A stretch of DNA of 64,000 nucleotides from Cellulomonas sp. WB94 (GTDB lineage Bacteria; Actinomycetota; Actinomycetes; Actinomycetales; Cellulomonadaceae). The notes under the pieces are model-generated. The model had not been told where the DNA came from. It saw only the letters and a program-made list of their open reading frames with translations, and made no database searches. The stretch covers positions 310,001 through 374,000 of the forward strand of contig NZ_QEES01000002.1 in assembly GCF_003115775.1 (NCBI RefSeq), written 5' to 3'. The translations under genes and the position numbers were made by a program. Of the stretch, positions 26,683 to 36,920 are shown piece after piece. How positions within the stretch are numbered: the stretch's first letter is position 1; every line of letters starts with the position of its first letter.

Positions 26683-27615
26683 CTAGGAAGCCGGCGGGCC
26701 GCCCGCGACGACAGCTGCCTCGTCGGCCGGCTCGTCTGCTTCGGCCACCTGGTCGTCCGCCACGGCCTCGAGCCCCGCCGCGACCAGCACGCCGTCCGGC
26801 GAGGCGAACCGCGCGATCGCCAGAGTGCCCAGCAGGACGAGCAGGAACGCGATCGCGGTCCGCACCTCGGCACCGACCACAGGCCGGTCCCCCGCCAGCA
26901 CCATGCCGAGCCCGGCACCGAGCGTCGTCTCGATCCCGACCATGAGCGCCGTCGTGGCCACCGCAGCCGCGCGCTGCAACGCGAGCGCGTTGACGGCGAG
27001 ACCCACGACGCCGGCCACGCACATCGTCCACGCGACGGGATCTCCGACGAGAACCGCGGGCGCCAGGCTCGGGAGCGTCCGAGCACCGGCAGCCACGACG
27101 GCGAAGGCCACACCCGCGATGGCACCCATGACGAGCCCGGCCCGCGACGCCGAGCTCATCCGGAGCGCGACCGCCGCCGCCACGACCGCCGCGACGACCA
27201 CACCCGCGAGCACGCCCTCGGTGGCGCTGCTCGCCGCGCCCGCCGGCGAGGGGGCGACCGACAGCGCGAGCAGCACGAGGCCGGTCCCGATGCCGACGAG
27301 CGCCGAGTAGTCGATCCACCGCAGATGTGCGCTCAGCACGACGGTCGCCAGCACGGCTGCGACCGCGAGGCTCGACGCGCGGCCGGCTTGCACAGCGAAG
27401 AGCGGCAGGGTGCGCAGCGCGACCAGCGAGAGCACCGACCCCGCCCCGACCAGGAGCAGCGCGGCGACATACGTCCGACTCTTCAGCAGCCGACCTACCA
27501 GGACGTGGTCGAGCCGGGGGTGGACGGGCATCCGGCGGGCGGCGAGCGCCTGCAGGACCGTCGCGGTGCCCGAGCAGAGCGCCGCCGCTGCCACGCAGAG
27601 GAGAGCGGTTGTCAC
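26683..27615 (-). CDS. DMT/EamA-like multi-spanning membrane protein
   Basis: 310 residues with about ten membrane segments and a short acidic cytoplasmic C-terminus. The ALCSGTATVLQALAARR opening, followed by LLKSRTYVAALLLVGAGSVLSLVALRTLPLFAVQAGRASSLAVAAV, resembles actinobacterial DMT-superfamily permeases. Substrate unknown. The GTG at 27615 has GAGGGG upstream; in-frame starts further up lack a ribosome site. The preceding 234-bp gap to manA holds a small AT-rich stretch near 27770-27780 (a possible -10 GATAAT on the minus strand) and nothing else that I could identify. Confidence 0.72.
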   Translation of the reverse strand: MTTALLCVAAAALCSGTATVLQALAARRMPVHPRLDHVLVGRLLKSRTYVAALLLVGAGSVLSLVALRTLPLFAVQAGRASSLAVAAVLATVVLSAHLRWIDYSALVGIGTGLVLLALSVAPSPAGAASSATEGVLAGVVVAAVVAAAVALRMSSASRAGLVMGAIAGVAFAVVAAGARTLPSLAPAVLVGDPVAWTMCVAGVVGLAVNALALQRAAAVATTALMVGIETTLGAGLGMVLAGDRPVVGAEVRTAIAFLLVLLGTLAIARFASPDGVLVAAGLEAVADDQVAEADEPADEAAVVAGGPPAS

Positions 27616-27849
27616 ATGTTCCCCTCGGTCCAGGTCGTGCGCTCGATGCATCGGTGCGGGAATTGCCCTGGGCTGCTCTGCGCCCATGGCTGGTCTTCTG
27701 GCGCGTGCACTCGACCACCGGGTCACCGAACGACCAGCGGGTCAGGCACAAGCGTGCAAGGACAAAGCGTCGCATTATCGGCGCCGCCCGCACTGCTCGA
27801 GTCTAGAGGCACTCCCTTCGGCACAAGGGCGCCGCCGGCGTCAGGATCC

Positions 27850-29049
27850 TCAGGGGACGTCCGCCTGCACGAGCTTCCCGGCGCCCGTCACTGTGAGTCG
27901 GCCGTCAGATGCAGGCGCGAAAGCAGCATGCCCGCGTTCGAGGGTCAGCGAACCTGCACCCGATGAGGTGACGGTCACCCGCCCTTCGAGGCACAGCAGG
28001 ATCCGCGGACCGCGACCCGGCATCGGGTGGGCGACGTCGTCACAGATGGTGGTCACCGACAGCTCGAAGTCGTCGACCGGGGCGTAGAACACCTTCGTCG
28101 CGCCGTGGAACGTCTCGGGCGCGATGCGGATCGGCGGCGCCGCGACGTAGTCGACGTTCCGCAGCAGCTCCCGGACGTCGACGTGCTTGGGCGTGAGGCC
28201 GGCACGCAACACGTTGTCAGAGCTCGCCATGACCTCGATGCCAAGTCCGTGCAGGTATGCGTGGACGCCCCCAGCAGGTACGAACATCGCGTCGCCCGGT
28301 TGCAGCGTCACGGGGTTGAGAAGGAGCGACGTCACCACACCCGGGTCGCCCGGATACGCCGCGGCGAGCTGCCCCACCGTCCGGTCCGCCCGCGGTGACG
28401 TCGAACCGACCGCAAGGCGCGCGAGGCACGCCTCCGTGACTTCCTCGACCTCGGCCGCACTCGGCCGTGTGCTCGGCTCCAGCAGCTGCGTGAACGCAGC
28501 GCGGATCCCCTGGACCGTCGGCTGGGCCGTCAGCACGCCGTGCAGCTCCTTCGCGAGTGGCGCCTGCAGCCCCGAGAACAGCTCCGCTGCCCGTCGTGGA
28601 GCGCGGAACCCGCAGAGTGCCTCGAACTTCGTGAGAGCGAGCACGAGCTCGGGCTTGTGGTTGGGATCCTTGTAGTTGCGGTGCGGTGCATCGATCGGAA
28701 CTCCCGCGCGCTCCTCCTCCTCGTAGCCCTCCCGGGCGCGATCGATGTGCGGGTGCACCTGGAGAGACAGAGGCTTCTCAGCAGCGATCACCTTGAGGAG
28801 GTACGGGAGATGCGAGCCGAAGCGGGCGACGACGTCCTCACCGAGATACTCGACCGGACTGCTCGCGATCAGGTCGCAGAGGTCGCCGGGCAACCCGTCG
28901 GGAGCCACGATGGCCGAGGGTCCGGTCGGATGCGCTCCGAGCCACGCCTCCGCCACACGGCGATCGTCCGGCGGCATGCCGACCAGTTCTGGGATCAGGA
29001 CTCGCGACCCCCACGCGTAGTGGCGCAACGCGCCGACGATCTCGATCAC
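27850..29049 (-). CDS. manA: Mannose-6-phosphate isomerase, class I
   Basis: 399 residues. The zinc site is seen as SLQVHPH (about 95-101) and HKPE (131-134), and GDAMFVPAGGVHAYLHG is the second cupin motif. It interconverts fructose-6-P and mannose-6-P at the entry to GDP-mannose synthesis, upstream of the phosphomannomutase at 15.7 kb. The GTG has AGGAGG 5 nt upstream. It is divergent from rmlA over 108 bp, and its position at the start of the polysaccharide locus fits sugar-nucleotide supply. Confidence 0.94.
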   Translation of the reverse strand: MIEIVGALRHYAWGSRVLIPELVGMPPDDRRVAEAWLGAHPTGPSAIVAPDGLPGDLCDLIASSPVEYLGEDVVARFGSHLPYLLKVIAAEKPLSLQVHPHIDRAREGYEEEERAGVPIDAPHRNYKDPNHKPELVLALTKFEALCGFRAPRRAAELFSGLQAPLAKELHGVLTAQPTVQGIRAAFTQLLEPSTRPSAAEVEEVTEACLARLAVGSTSPRADRTVGQLAAAYPGDPGVVTSLLLNPVTLQPGDAMFVPAGGVHAYLHGLGIEVMASSDNVLRAGLTPKHVDVRELLRNVDYVAAPPIRIAPETFHGATKVFYAPVDDFELSVTTICDDVAHPMPGRGPRILLCLEGRVTVTSSGAGSLTLERGHAAFAPASDGRLTVTGAGKLVQADVP

Positions 29050-29144
29050 GTCGACCTCCTGGCCGGTTGCGACGAGCCCTGGGTGGCGACACCGGACCGC
29101 CGGGCTCGACGCCAGATACGTTCATGACGTCCTTGCGCATGCGC

Positions 29145-29160
29145 CACAATGGGCCACATG
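29145..29160 (+). promoter_or_regulatory. Possible promoter of rmlA
   Basis: CACAAT (29145-29150) lies 7 nt before the ATG at 29158. It is a fair -10 match in a region otherwise very GC-rich, in the divergent manA/rmlA spacer. No Shine-Dalgarno sequence is present, so rmlA may also be leaderless. The -35 is not recognisable. Confidence 0.35.
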
Positions 29161-30027
29161 CGCGGAATCATTCTGGCAGGCGGCTCGGGCACTCGGCTCC
29201 ACCCGATCACCCTGGGAGTCAGCAAGCAGCTGGTGCCTGTCTACGACAAGCCGATGATCTACTACCCGCTGTCCACGCTCATCGCGGCGGGCATCCGGGA
29301 CGTGCTGGTCATCACGACGCCACACGACGCCGAGCAGTTCCATCGGCTCCTCGGCGACGGATCGCAGTTCGGCATCTCGATCAGCTACACCGTGCAGCAC
29401 GAGCCGAACGGGCTAGCGCAGGCATTCGTGCTCGGCGCCACGTTCGTCGGCGACGACTCCGCTGCGCTCGTGCTCGGTGACAACATCTTCTACGGGCCAG
29501 GGCTCGGTTCCCGGCTCCAGCGCTTCCATGACATCGACGGGGGTGCCGTCTTCGCCTATCGCGTCGCCGACCCGACTGCCTACGGCGTGGTCGAGTTCGA
29601 CGAGACAGGTCGGGCGCTGTCGCTGGAGGAGAAGCCGGCCCATCCCAAGAGCAACTTCGCGGTCCCGGGGCTCTACTTCTACGACAACGACGTGATCGCG
29701 ATCGCCCGCGACCTCAAACCTTCCCCGCGCGGAGAGTACGAAATCACGGATGTGAACCGCGTGTACCTCGAACAGGGCCGCCTCCAGGTCGAGGTATTGC
29801 CTCGCGGTACCGCGTGGCTCGACACCGGGACATTTGACTCCCTCGTCGAAGCGTCCGACTACGTCCGCACCATCGAGCACCGCCAAGGACTCAAGATCGG
29901 GGCGCCCGAAGAGGTCGCGTGGCGCCGAGGTTTCCTGTCCGATGACGGGTTGCGCGCGCAAGGGGAGAAGCTCCTGAAGTCGGGCTACGGAGGCTATCTG
30001 CTCGACCTCCTCGAGCGTGGAGCGTGA
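29158..30027 (+). CDS. rmlA: Glucose-1-phosphate thymidylyltransferase
   Basis: 289 residues, the usual RmlA length. [34 protein letters not shown] gives the nucleotide-binding loop and catalytic region, [10 protein letters not shown] the metal-binding Asp, and [20 protein letters not shown] the sugar-phosphate site. It makes dTDP-glucose, the first step to dTDP-L-rhamnose; rmlB, rmlC and rmlD are all in the window. An in-frame ATG three codons upstream (29149) is possible. Its stop overlaps the GTG of the following membrane protein, so it is first in an operon that runs to 34750. Confidence 0.96.
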   Translation: MRGIILAGGSGTRLHPITLGVSKQLVPVYDKPMIYYPLSTLIAAGIRDVLVITTPHDAEQFHRLLGDGSQFGISISYTVQHEPNGLAQAFVLGATFVGDDSAALVLGDNIFYGPGLGSRLQRFHDIDGGAVFAYRVADPTAYGVVEFDETGRALSLEEKPAHPKSNFAVPGLYFYDNDVIAIARDLKPSPRGEYEITDVNRVYLEQGRLQVEVLPRGTAWLDTGTFDSLVEASDYVRTIEHRQGLKIGAPEEVAWRRGFLSDDGLRAQGEKLLKSGYGGYLLDLLERGA

Positions 30028-32273
30028 TACAGCACGTCAGACCGAGTGGACTAGCTCGACCGGACAGCAACAAAATGGCGGCCGCCCGACCCGGCATCCG
30101 CGATCGATTCCGAAGTGCGACGACGGTCGCAACCGTGGTGGTCGTGCTTGAGCTGTTGATCTTCCACGACTACTTCTCGGGCCGATCGATCGTCGGATGG
30201 GACTTTCTGAGCCACTACAACACCGAGGCGTTCGCTTGGTGGCGCGATGGCACCTTCTTCTCACCCCCGCAGTGGATGCCCTACATGTGGGGCGGATACC
30301 CCGCGACACTCGATCTCCAGAACAGCTCCTGGTATCTACCAGTCGGACTGATGAGCGCGGTGACCACATTTGACCTGCACGCTTCGGCGATCCTCTCGGC
30401 CCTACATGTCGGCTTCGGCTCGGTCGGGATGTACGTCCTCGGCCGCCGGTGGCGGCTGCCGCACGTCGCGGCACTTCTGGGGCTCGTGATCTGGTTCTTC
30501 GCGTCGGGCTTCTACGCCCATGCCTCGCACCTTGACATCATGCGAGGATATGCCTGGATTCCGTGGGTCCTGCTGTGCGTGTCACCCCAGTGGGCGTGGA
30601 AGCGGTGGTGGGGACCACCTCTGGCGGGACTCGTGATCTGGCAAGCGATCCTCGCGATGTACCCTGGCGCGCTAGTTGCCTCGGTCTACGCGTTCCTGGT
30701 TTGGGTTCTCCTCGTCCAGTTGACGCTGCGCCCGCGGATTCGCGACTACATCGCGCCGATCGCCGCGGCGACAACTCTCGCCATCCTGATGACGTTGTTG
30801 CGATTCCTCCCGTTCGCCCTCGTCCGCGGCCTGGGGACCCCATCGGCCGGCGATACGTCGATATTCTCATGGCGGCTTATCGGGACGTTGCTCTACGCCT
30901 ACGGAGACCCCCGCCTTCCCAACGACATCACCATGCGCTCGTTCTTCTTGCCGGTAGTGGCCCTGGTGCTCGTCGGTTTCGTTGCATGGCGCCACCCGCT
31001 CGCACGCATCGCCGCCGGCACTACGGCGGCTTCGATAGCCTTGGGATTTCCCGGTTCGCCCTGGAGTCCGCTCGTCGAATCGCTCCCAGGGCTGCACCTG
31101 AGCCGATTCAAAATGGACGACTTCAAGCTCATGTTGCTCGCCAGTATCTGCATACTCGCGATGTTGGGCGCAGCGCGTTGCGCAAAAGGCGTACCAGCTG
31201 GCGAAGCGCATACTCGATCCATCCTTGGCCACATTGGGCCCTGGCGTGCGGCCTATATTGCGATCGTCGTCATCGCCGCCGCCGCCGTCGGCGCGAGTGG
31301 ACCCTTCGGCCGATATGCGTGGCTCGGACAGTGGGCGCTTGTCGTATGCGCGGCAACGATCACATGGGCGACAGCCGCGCGGTCACGCACCTCGGCGACC
31401 CGGGCCGTAACGGGGCTTATCCTGGTCGCAGCGTGCTCGGGCCTGCTGGCTGTCATGACGACCACTATCCCGTGGCACGTCGACAGGGTGTCTACCGAAC
31501 GCGCCTTCGGTTCGCCCGTTGATACTCTCGTTGCTCAGAGGCCTGAGCAACCCCTTCACACGACGCAGCGTCCGGCCCGGGTCGGCCCCGGCTCCGCGAT
31601 TTCCGAGGCAGGAATGCTGGACACCCGGTGGGCACGCGTCTTCTACACTGGCGGTCTGAGCGTCGCAGGATACGCAAACCTGAAGGGTGCCGAGACTTTC
31701 GAGACCATTCACAGCGAACTGCTCGACCCTGTGACTGCTGCCGACGCCGCCGCATTCTGGTCTGCGCCAGGCATTGCCGTAACTTCGTCGCGGGAGCTCG
31801 GCGGGCTGCCGCTACACGACGTGGTCCTGAGGTGCGTCCGGACAGCGCAATGCGGGGAGGGGGTCCAGGTCACACCGGTCGCCTATACACCCGCCACCCC
31901 AATGACATACGACGTCGTCAGTCAGGCCGACACCACAGTGTCATTCAACGAGGCATTCTACCCCGGCTGGCAGGCGGAGGTCTGCACTGACAAATCCTCG
32001 TGCTCCGCCGCGACACCACTGCGCGGACGAGCAGGCGAAGTGCGTCTGGACGTACCGCGCGGACGATCGACGGTCACGCTGAGGTACATTCTCCCGGGTT
32101 TGACTGCAGCGTGGCTCGCGTTCGCTACGGGTCTGGCAGGACTGTTCGTATGGCCTGCCATTCGCGCGGTGATGACATTCACCTCGGATAAGGCTCACTC
32201 AGGTCGCTCCAAGCCGACGGAGGCGCACGATGTTCACCTTGCGGCGCGCGTGACTGCCAGTGAAGCATCATGA
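30024..32273 (+). CDS. YfhO-like GT-C membrane glycosyltransferase
   Basis: 749 residues with about 12 membrane segments and a C-terminal extracytoplasmic domain before a last membrane helix. [51 protein letters not shown] and the early extracytoplasmic Asp resemble YfhO/GT-C enzymes, which transfer sugars from polyprenyl phosphate outside the membrane. The GTG overlaps the rmlA stop. It is followed by GtrA- and GtrB-like genes, which would make and flip the lipid-linked donor. Codon use is less GC-rich here than in the flanking backbone. Confidence 0.68.
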   Translation: MIQHVRPSGLARPDSNKMAAARPGIRDRFRSATTVATVVVVLELLIFHDYFSGRSIVGWDFLSHYNTEAFAWWRDGTFFSPPQWMPYMWGGYPATLDLQNSSWYLPVGLMSAVTTFDLHASAILSALHVGFGSVGMYVLGRRWRLPHVAALLGLVIWFFASGFYAHASHLDIMRGYAWIPWVLLCVSPQWAWKRWWGPPLAGLVIWQAILAMYPGALVASVYAFLVWVLLVQLTLRPRIRDYIAPIAAATTLAILMTLLRFLPFALVRGLGTPSAGDTSIFSWRLIGTLLYAYGDPRLPNDITMRSFFLPVVALVLVGFVAWRHPLARIAAGTTAASIALGFPGSPWSPLVESLPGLHLSRFKMDDFKLMLLASICILAMLGAARCAKGVPAGEAHTRSILGHIGPWRAAYIAIVVIAAAAVGASGPFGRYAWLGQWALVVCAATITWATAARSRTSATRAVTGLILVAACSGLLAVMTTTIPWHVDRVSTERAFGSPVDTLVAQRPEQPLHTTQRPARVGPGSAISEAGMLDTRWARVFYTGGLSVAGYANLKGAETFETIHSELLDPVTAADAAAFWSAPGIAVTSSRELGGLPLHDVVLRCVRTAQCGEGVQVTPVAYTPATPMTYDVVSQADTTVSFNEAFYPGWQAEVCTDKSSCSAATPLRGRAGEVRLDVPRGRSTVTLRYILPGLTAAWLAFATGLAGLFVWPAIRAVMTFTSDKAHSGRSKPTEAHDVHLAARVTASEAS

Positions 32274-32782
32274 GCGCGTCCAAGGCGCCACGGACCGCAA
32301 TCCTGCGCGACCGGCTGGTACGCATGGCCAGGCACCAGGTCGGCCGTTTCGCCTCGGTCGGAGTCGTCAATACACTCGTCGACCTTGGCGTCTTTCTCGT
32401 GCTCACACGGCTCGGTCTTGGCGTCCTCGCTGCCAACACCATCTCTACGACTCTTGGTATGGCCGTAAGCTTCGTTGGCAACCGGCGGTTCGTCTTCGGG
32501 CGCACTGGCCATCCCGTACGTGAGGCAACGTTGTTCTTCGTCGTCTGCGCCATCGGCATCTGGATCATCCAGCCAATCACCATCCTCGCCGTCGCCGACC
32601 TCCTAGACCAAATTCTGCCCGTGGGCCACACCATCGGCCTCGTCGCCGGCAAGTGCACAGGGATCGTCGTTGCCGCCGTGTGGAACTTCGTCATGTACAA
32701 GAACGTTGTGTTTCGCGCCGGGACGTCGGATCCGGCACTGACGGCACCCCGTCAGGGCAACCACACGAAGGGGAAATTGTGA
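32270..32782 (+). CDS. GtrA family membrane protein
   Basis: 170 residues with four membrane segments in the GtrA pattern: HQVGRFASVGVVNTLVDLGVFLVLTRLG, then VSFVGNRRFVFGR, then IVVAAVWNFVMYKNVVFR. GtrA proteins are thought to flip polyprenyl-phosphate-linked sugars for later transfer. The ATG overlaps the stop of the YfhO-like gene, and the stop overlaps the GTG of a GtrB-like GT2. This gives a complete flippase, synthase and transferase set. Confidence 0.9.
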   Translation: MSASKAPRTAILRDRLVRMARHQVGRFASVGVVNTLVDLGVFLVLTRLGLGVLAANTISTTLGMAVSFVGNRRFVFGRTGHPVREATLFFVVCAIGIWIIQPITILAVADLLDQILPVGHTIGLVAGKCTGIVVAAVWNFVMYKNVVFRAGTSDPALTAPRQGNHTKGKL

Positions 32783-33795
32783 CCCAGCTCGATACTGCAC
32801 CGGAGGGCACCCGAGTCCACACTGTGAGTGTGGTGATCCCCGTGTATCGCGGCGCCAAGACGCTGCCTGCTCTGGTCAACGAGCTCGCGGAGTACTTGGC
32901 CGGGCGAACCACACCTGAGGGCCGGAGATTCGCCGTCGTGGAGCTGGTGCTCGCCTGGGACTGTGGGCCCGACCGCAGCGACCTCGTGATCCGTGAGCTC
33001 GCAGCTCAGCATGAATGGATCAGGCCAGTTTGGCTGTCTCGCAACTTCGGGCAGCACGCGGCAACAGTTGCGGGCATGACCGCAACTGACGGCGACTGGA
33101 TCGTGACCATGGATGAGGACGGACAGCACGACCCGCGAGACATCGGCCGAATGCTCGACAGAGCGTTCGATCAACGAGCGACCCTGGTGTACGCCAGCCC
33201 CATTAACAAGCCTCCGCACTCTCTGTTGCGCAATATCGCGTCCTGGACTGTGAAGACGGTGTTTCTCCGGCTCCTGTCTCCCGGTCCGACCGTTCCGTTC
33301 CACAGCTTTCGACTCGTCGGCGGCGAGCAGGGCCGCAGCGTCGCCGCCTACATGGGACCGGGTGTTTACCTGGACGTTGCACTGGGCTGGGTCATCGCGC
33401 GCGCGACGACGTGCCCCGTTCACATGCGGGACGAGGGCCGAGCGGCCTCCAACTACCGGACACGCCAGCTTCTGTCGCACTTCTGGCGACTCGTCCTGTC
33501 GTCAGGCACCCGGCCGCTCAGGATCGTCTCCGGTCTCGGCCTTCTCACGGCTGCGCTCGGACTCGTGCTCGCGGTCTGGTTGGTCGTCGAGCGGATCACC
33601 GGTGCCACTTCGGTCCAGGGGTGGACGTCCGCCATTGTTGCCGAACTTGTCGTAGGGGGCGTGATCATGATCTCTCTGGGTGTGATAGCTGAGTACGTAG
33701 GCACGGCAGCAAGCATGTCGATGGGAAAGCCGCTCTACGTCGTTGTGGGCGACCCCTACGGGACCTTCCTCGACGAGAATCCGCGCGATGACTAG
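32779..33795 (+). CDS. GtrB/DPM-like family 2 glycosyltransferase
   Basis: 338 residues: a GT2 domain, then two C-terminal membrane segments (GLGLLTAALGLVLAVWLVVERI and IVAELVVGGVIMISLGVIAEYVG), as in polyprenyl-phosphate sugar synthases. The metal motif MDEDGQHDP is intact. At the usual VDDGS position the sequence reads LAWDCGPD, so the first Asp is replaced by Trp. The start GTG is in a GTGA overlap with gtrA and has GAAGGGGAA upstream. The longer in-frame reading from 32653 lies inside gtrA. It likely makes a lipid-phosphate-linked sugar for the GT-C protein. Confidence 0.82.
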   Translation: MTQLDTAPEGTRVHTVSVVIPVYRGAKTLPALVNELAEYLAGRTTPEGRRFAVVELVLAWDCGPDRSDLVIRELAAQHEWIRPVWLSRNFGQHAATVAGMTATDGDWIVTMDEDGQHDPRDIGRMLDRAFDQRATLVYASPINKPPHSLLRNIASWTVKTVFLRLLSPGPTVPFHSFRLVGGEQGRSVAAYMGPGVYLDVALGWVIARATTCPVHMRDEGRAASNYRTRQLLSHFWRLVLSSGTRPLRIVSGLGLLTAALGLVLAVWLVVERITGATSVQGWTSAIVAELVVGGVIMISLGVIAEYVGTAASMSMGKPLYVVVGDPYGTFLDENPRDD

Positions 33796-34750
33796 CAGCC
33801 GCCCAGCACGGGTCTGGGTCGTCGGAGGTGGCGGGCTTCTGGGCTCGGCAGTGACACGTGCCCTGGCGGGCCTGGACATGTTTCGGAGTCAACCGATCCC
33901 TTGGCGTGAGCCCCACGCGGCGTCGGCAGTCTTGAGCGCCGAATTCGAGCGGTTCAGCGGAGGAATATCCGGCACCGATCGATGGTCGATCGTCTGGGCG
34001 GCAGGAGCAGCTGTCATCGCGACCCCTGCCTCGAGTCTCAGAGACGAGCTTTCGATCACAGAGGAATTCTTGACCCGACTGGCCCGTAGGCCACCACGTG
34101 GCGTGGGCGGGTTCTTCCTGTCGTCTTCGGCCGGCGTGTACGCGGGCTCGGCCCATGCACCATTCGATGAGCTGTCCGAACCGCAACCGATGAACGCGTA
34201 CGGTCGCACGAAACTCGGCCAGGAGGTCCTCGCGTCTTCGCTTCTGACCGAGAAGGTGCCATTCACGATCGGCCGCTTCTCGACTCTGTATGGACCTGGC
34301 CAACGTCTCGACAAGCCCCAAGGGCTAATCAGCCAGATGTGCGTCCAGGCCGCGCTCAACCGTCCGATCAGCATCTACGTTCCCATGGACACGCTCCGCG
34401 ACTACCTGTATGTCGACGACGCGGCACGTCTCACACGCGAGGTCGTCCATCGACTGTTGACCGGCCACGCGCCTCAGTTGCAGGTGATGGCCTCCGAGCG
34501 TGCCACCACGATCGCAGAACTCGTCCACATCGTTCGCACCGTCACGCGGAGCCGCGTCGGCGTCACCCAGAAGATCATCACGCCCGGCACTGGTCATGCT
34601 CGCGACCTGCGGCTGCGCTCGCGCTGGCCGCTCGAAGCGGCCCAGCGGCCGACACCATTGCCCGTTGGAATCCGGCGAACAGCCGACGCAGTCCTGAAAG
34701 CCCATCGCAGGGGCACACTCCCGGCGCTGGCACTTGGATCGGCCCATTGA
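33788..34750 (+). CDS. NAD-dependent epimerase/dehydratase family protein
   Basis: 320 residues of the extended short-chain dehydrogenase fold. The nucleotide-binding motif is GGGGLLGS near the N-terminus, the catalytic Tyr and Lys are in NAYGRTKLGQEVL, and the Ser is in SSSAGVYAGSA. The substrate is probably a nucleotide sugar, but the sequence does not say which. The start at 33788 overlaps the upstream stop by 8 nt. It is the last gene of the rmlA operon and ends at a strong hairpin (34767-34797). Confidence 0.75.
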   Translation: MTSSRPARVWVVGGGGLLGSAVTRALAGLDMFRSQPIPWREPHAASAVLSAEFERFSGGISGTDRWSIVWAAGAAVIATPASSLRDELSITEEFLTRLARRPPRGVGGFFLSSSAGVYAGSAHAPFDELSEPQPMNAYGRTKLGQEVLASSLLTEKVPFTIGRFSTLYGPGQRLDKPQGLISQMCVQAALNRPISIYVPMDTLRDYLYVDDAARLTREVVHRLLTGHAPQLQVMASERATTIAELVHIVRTVTRSRVGVTQKIITPGTGHARDLRLRSRWPLEAAQRPTPLPVGIRRTADAVLKAHRRGTLPALALGSAH

Positions 34751-34766
34751 GGCGACGTGCGGGCTT

Positions 34767-34797
34767 CGGCGCAGCGCGCGACAAGCCCGCTGCGCCG
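34767..34797. terminator. Hairpin terminator between convergent genes
   Basis: CGGCGCAGCG (34767-34776) pairs with CGCTGCGCCG (34788-34797) around an 11-nt loop. A run with more A and T (tgaatagttaagatcctatt) follows. It would end the rmlA operon and, in the other direction, the gene at 34813-36789. Confidence 0.68.
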
Positions 34798-34812
34798 TGA
34801 ATAGTTAAGATC

Positions 34813-36789
34813 CTATTGCACTTGTCGATCGTCCGGACATCGCGTCACCAGATATGGCGGGGCTGTGAAGAGAACCTCGCTGCACACCTTCTCCCACTCG
34901 GTGAACAGCGGAGCCGGTGCCAAGCCGGCGAAGAATTCATTGCGAACAAGTATCCGTCCGCGCCGCATGTCCGCGGGATCCACGTCGTCAACATTCTCGA
35001 AGTTCTCCACTTTCGGTAGCATATATTCCAGATCCACCACGGTTGCCCACCAACCTCCCACGAATGGTTGGTCGCGCCCGAGCTTGGTGAGATAGTCCGT
35101 CGTCGCGTGCAGATTCGCCACCCGCTCATTCGGTCGGAACCCGCCGTCCTGAGCGAAAGCAACCGGGCCCCACAGTCGCGCGTACGCCGGGGCCGCCGCA
35201 AGAAGTATCACCACGATCGTGGCTAGAGCAGCGGGCGTGGCCGGCCGCGAGAATATGACGCACGAAACACCTGCAGCGAGAAGGAGAATACCGATGAGTG
35301 CATAGCGTGGGTTACCTACGGACGCGCACATGAACCATACGAGATGCATGGTTCCGCTCCCCACGACAAGCCCCGCGAATACTTTCGAATTGCGTTCGGC
35401 TGACAAGTTGACCACGCACACTGCAATGATGACAACCAGGACAAGTTCGAAGAGTCCGAACCCGAAGTTGTCGCGCATTACAGTCGCATTGTTGGCAATC
35501 TTCGCCAAAACCGCGCCCGCTCCATCGGGACTCACGTTACCGCCTGTGCTTGTCAGGAAGTGACGGAAGTCTCGGAGATTCGCAACGTAGCCTGTCATGC
35601 CGAGTGTTGACAGCTTCCAGCATTCAAAGGCAATTATCGGTAGAGAGAAACTCGTGGCAGCGATTGCGATGTCAGTCCAGTTGCGCGTTCGCAGACCGCT
35701 TCGACGCACAAGCAACCAGAGCAGCCAGACGACCGCTGGGACGACGCCGAGCAGCGCGAGCGTCTTGGCCATGACAGCGAGCCCGAAAGCGAGAAAGGAG
35801 GTGACCAAGGACCTTCTTCGTCCCCCGCCCCACGCCAGTAGCGCTGCGCCGAGAACGGTGAGCATTGCAGCCGGCACCTCACCGAGCAAGGAGTACCACT
35901 GCACGAAACGCGCACCCGCAGTCGTCGTGTACTGCACCGCAACCATGGCGGCGAGGTACCCGAGCGCTCGAACTCTGCTGACGTGTCGAGCGATCACCAC
36001 GCCAATCAGAGCCAGCAGGAGCGTGGTCACGATTGCCGTCGCGAGTCCGGGAGCCCATGGGCTTGGTCCGAACAACTTGATGATCGCCGCTGCAGGGAGC
36101 ACGAGGGTCGGACCCGTAGACAGCAGCGGGTCGAAAGCTCTCATGCCGCCGCCGCCGAGATAAGGTACGGAGGTTGTGTATCCGTACCCAAGAGCCAAGT
36201 TTTTTGCTGCGACGGCAATCGAAGAGTCGTCAGCGCAGCAAAGTCCATTGGAGAAGACATATCCGTACCCGATATAGGAGAATCCCAGCAGAACCGCTAG
36301 CGCTGCCGTTGCCGTGAGCACAGTCGCGGCGACGTTTGATCGGGCTCTCGAGGCGGAGGTCCGAGCCGCGGGTGCCAAAGTCTGAAAACGCTCAATGAAG
36401 CGCGTGCCCCAGAGAGATGCAACTGGGATCACAATGGCCGCAGCCACCAACGGCGCCCAGACCGCCGGCAGTCCGAATGTGCGAATCCACAGCCGGACGA
36501 TCAGCAGTCCAATAGCCCATCGGAGCACGTACGTCCTGGTTGTGAAGATCGGGCCGACAAGATCCCCGAGTGTGCGGTACGCCTTGAACCGATGCACCGC
36601 CCATACGAGGAGCGCGCTCGCGACGGCCGAGATCGTGTAGCTGAGCCAGTAGGGCGCCACGGTGAGGACAAGGAGATAGATCCCGTAGCCAAACAACGCG
36701 CTCGCGGCACCGGACTCAACGAGACCACCCCGCAATTTCTCGAGGGTTCTCATGACAGAGCACTGCTCACGGTCCGGCTGCTCCTTCAT
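34813..36789 (-). CDS. GtrA-like domain fused to a GT-C-type membrane protein
   Basis: 658 residues from the ATG at 36789; 36753 is an alternative, and an upstream GTG or ATG to 36897 is possible. Residues 25-130 show the two-repeat GtrA pattern: LVESGAASALFGYGIYLLVLTVAPYWLSYTI...VWAVHRFKAYR, then YVLRWAIGLLIVRLWIRTFGLPAVW...SLWGTRFI. From about 145 a polytopic region resembles PMT/GT-C enzymes, with an early extracytoplasmic stretch NGLCCADDSSIAVAAKNLALGYGY. The C-terminal extracytoplasmic domain has DYLTKLGRDQPFVGGWWATVVDLEYML. Codon use is less GC-rich than its neighbours. Function inferred: flip and transfer of a lipid-linked sugar. Confidence 0.6.
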   Translation of the reverse strand: MKEQPDREQCSVMRTLEKLRGGLVESGAASALFGYGIYLLVLTVAPYWLSYTISAVASALLVWAVHRFKAYRTLGDLVGPIFTTRTYVLRWAIGLLIVRLWIRTFGLPAVWAPLVAAAIVIPVASLWGTRFIERFQTLAPAARTSASRARSNVAATVLTATAALAVLLGFSYIGYGYVFSNGLCCADDSSIAVAAKNLALGYGYTTSVPYLGGGGMRAFDPLLSTGPTLVLPAAAIIKLFGPSPWAPGLATAIVTTLLLALIGVVIARHVSRVRALGYLAAMVAVQYTTTAGARFVQWYSLLGEVPAAMLTVLGAALLAWGGGRRRSLVTSFLAFGLAVMAKTLALLGVVPAVVWLLWLLVRRSGLRTRNWTDIAIAATSFSLPIIAFECWKLSTLGMTGYVANLRDFRHFLTSTGGNVSPDGAGAVLAKIANNATVMRDNFGFGLFELVLVVIIAVCVVNLSAERNSKVFAGLVVGSGTMHLVWFMCASVGNPRYALIGILLLAAGVSCVIFSRPATPAALATIVVILLAAAPAYARLWGPVAFAQDGGFRPNERVANLHATTDYLTKLGRDQPFVGGWWATVVDLEYMLPKVENFENVDDVDPADMRRGRILVRNEFFAGLAPAPLFTEWEKVCSEVLFTAPPYLVTRCPDDRQVQ

Positions 36790-36920
36790 TGCGATTCGTG
36801 ACGGATGTCGAATCGGACTGTTCGAGGGTCTGCGCGAAGTTCGGCCGAAGGTCAGCATGTCGATCGCGGTCGCTGGCCGCCAATCGCTGCGAACCATGCC
36901 TGATCATGACGGGCAAAACT

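Noticed and set aside
27616-27849. Gene in the 234-bp gap between the DMT-like gene and manA
   Set aside because: No frame with a ribosome site or protein-like composition was seen; only a small AT-rich stretch that may hold a promoter.
30024-36789. Recent mobile-element insertion at the start of the island
   Set aside because: Codon use differs, but no transposase, integrase, terminal inverted repeat or target duplication was found.
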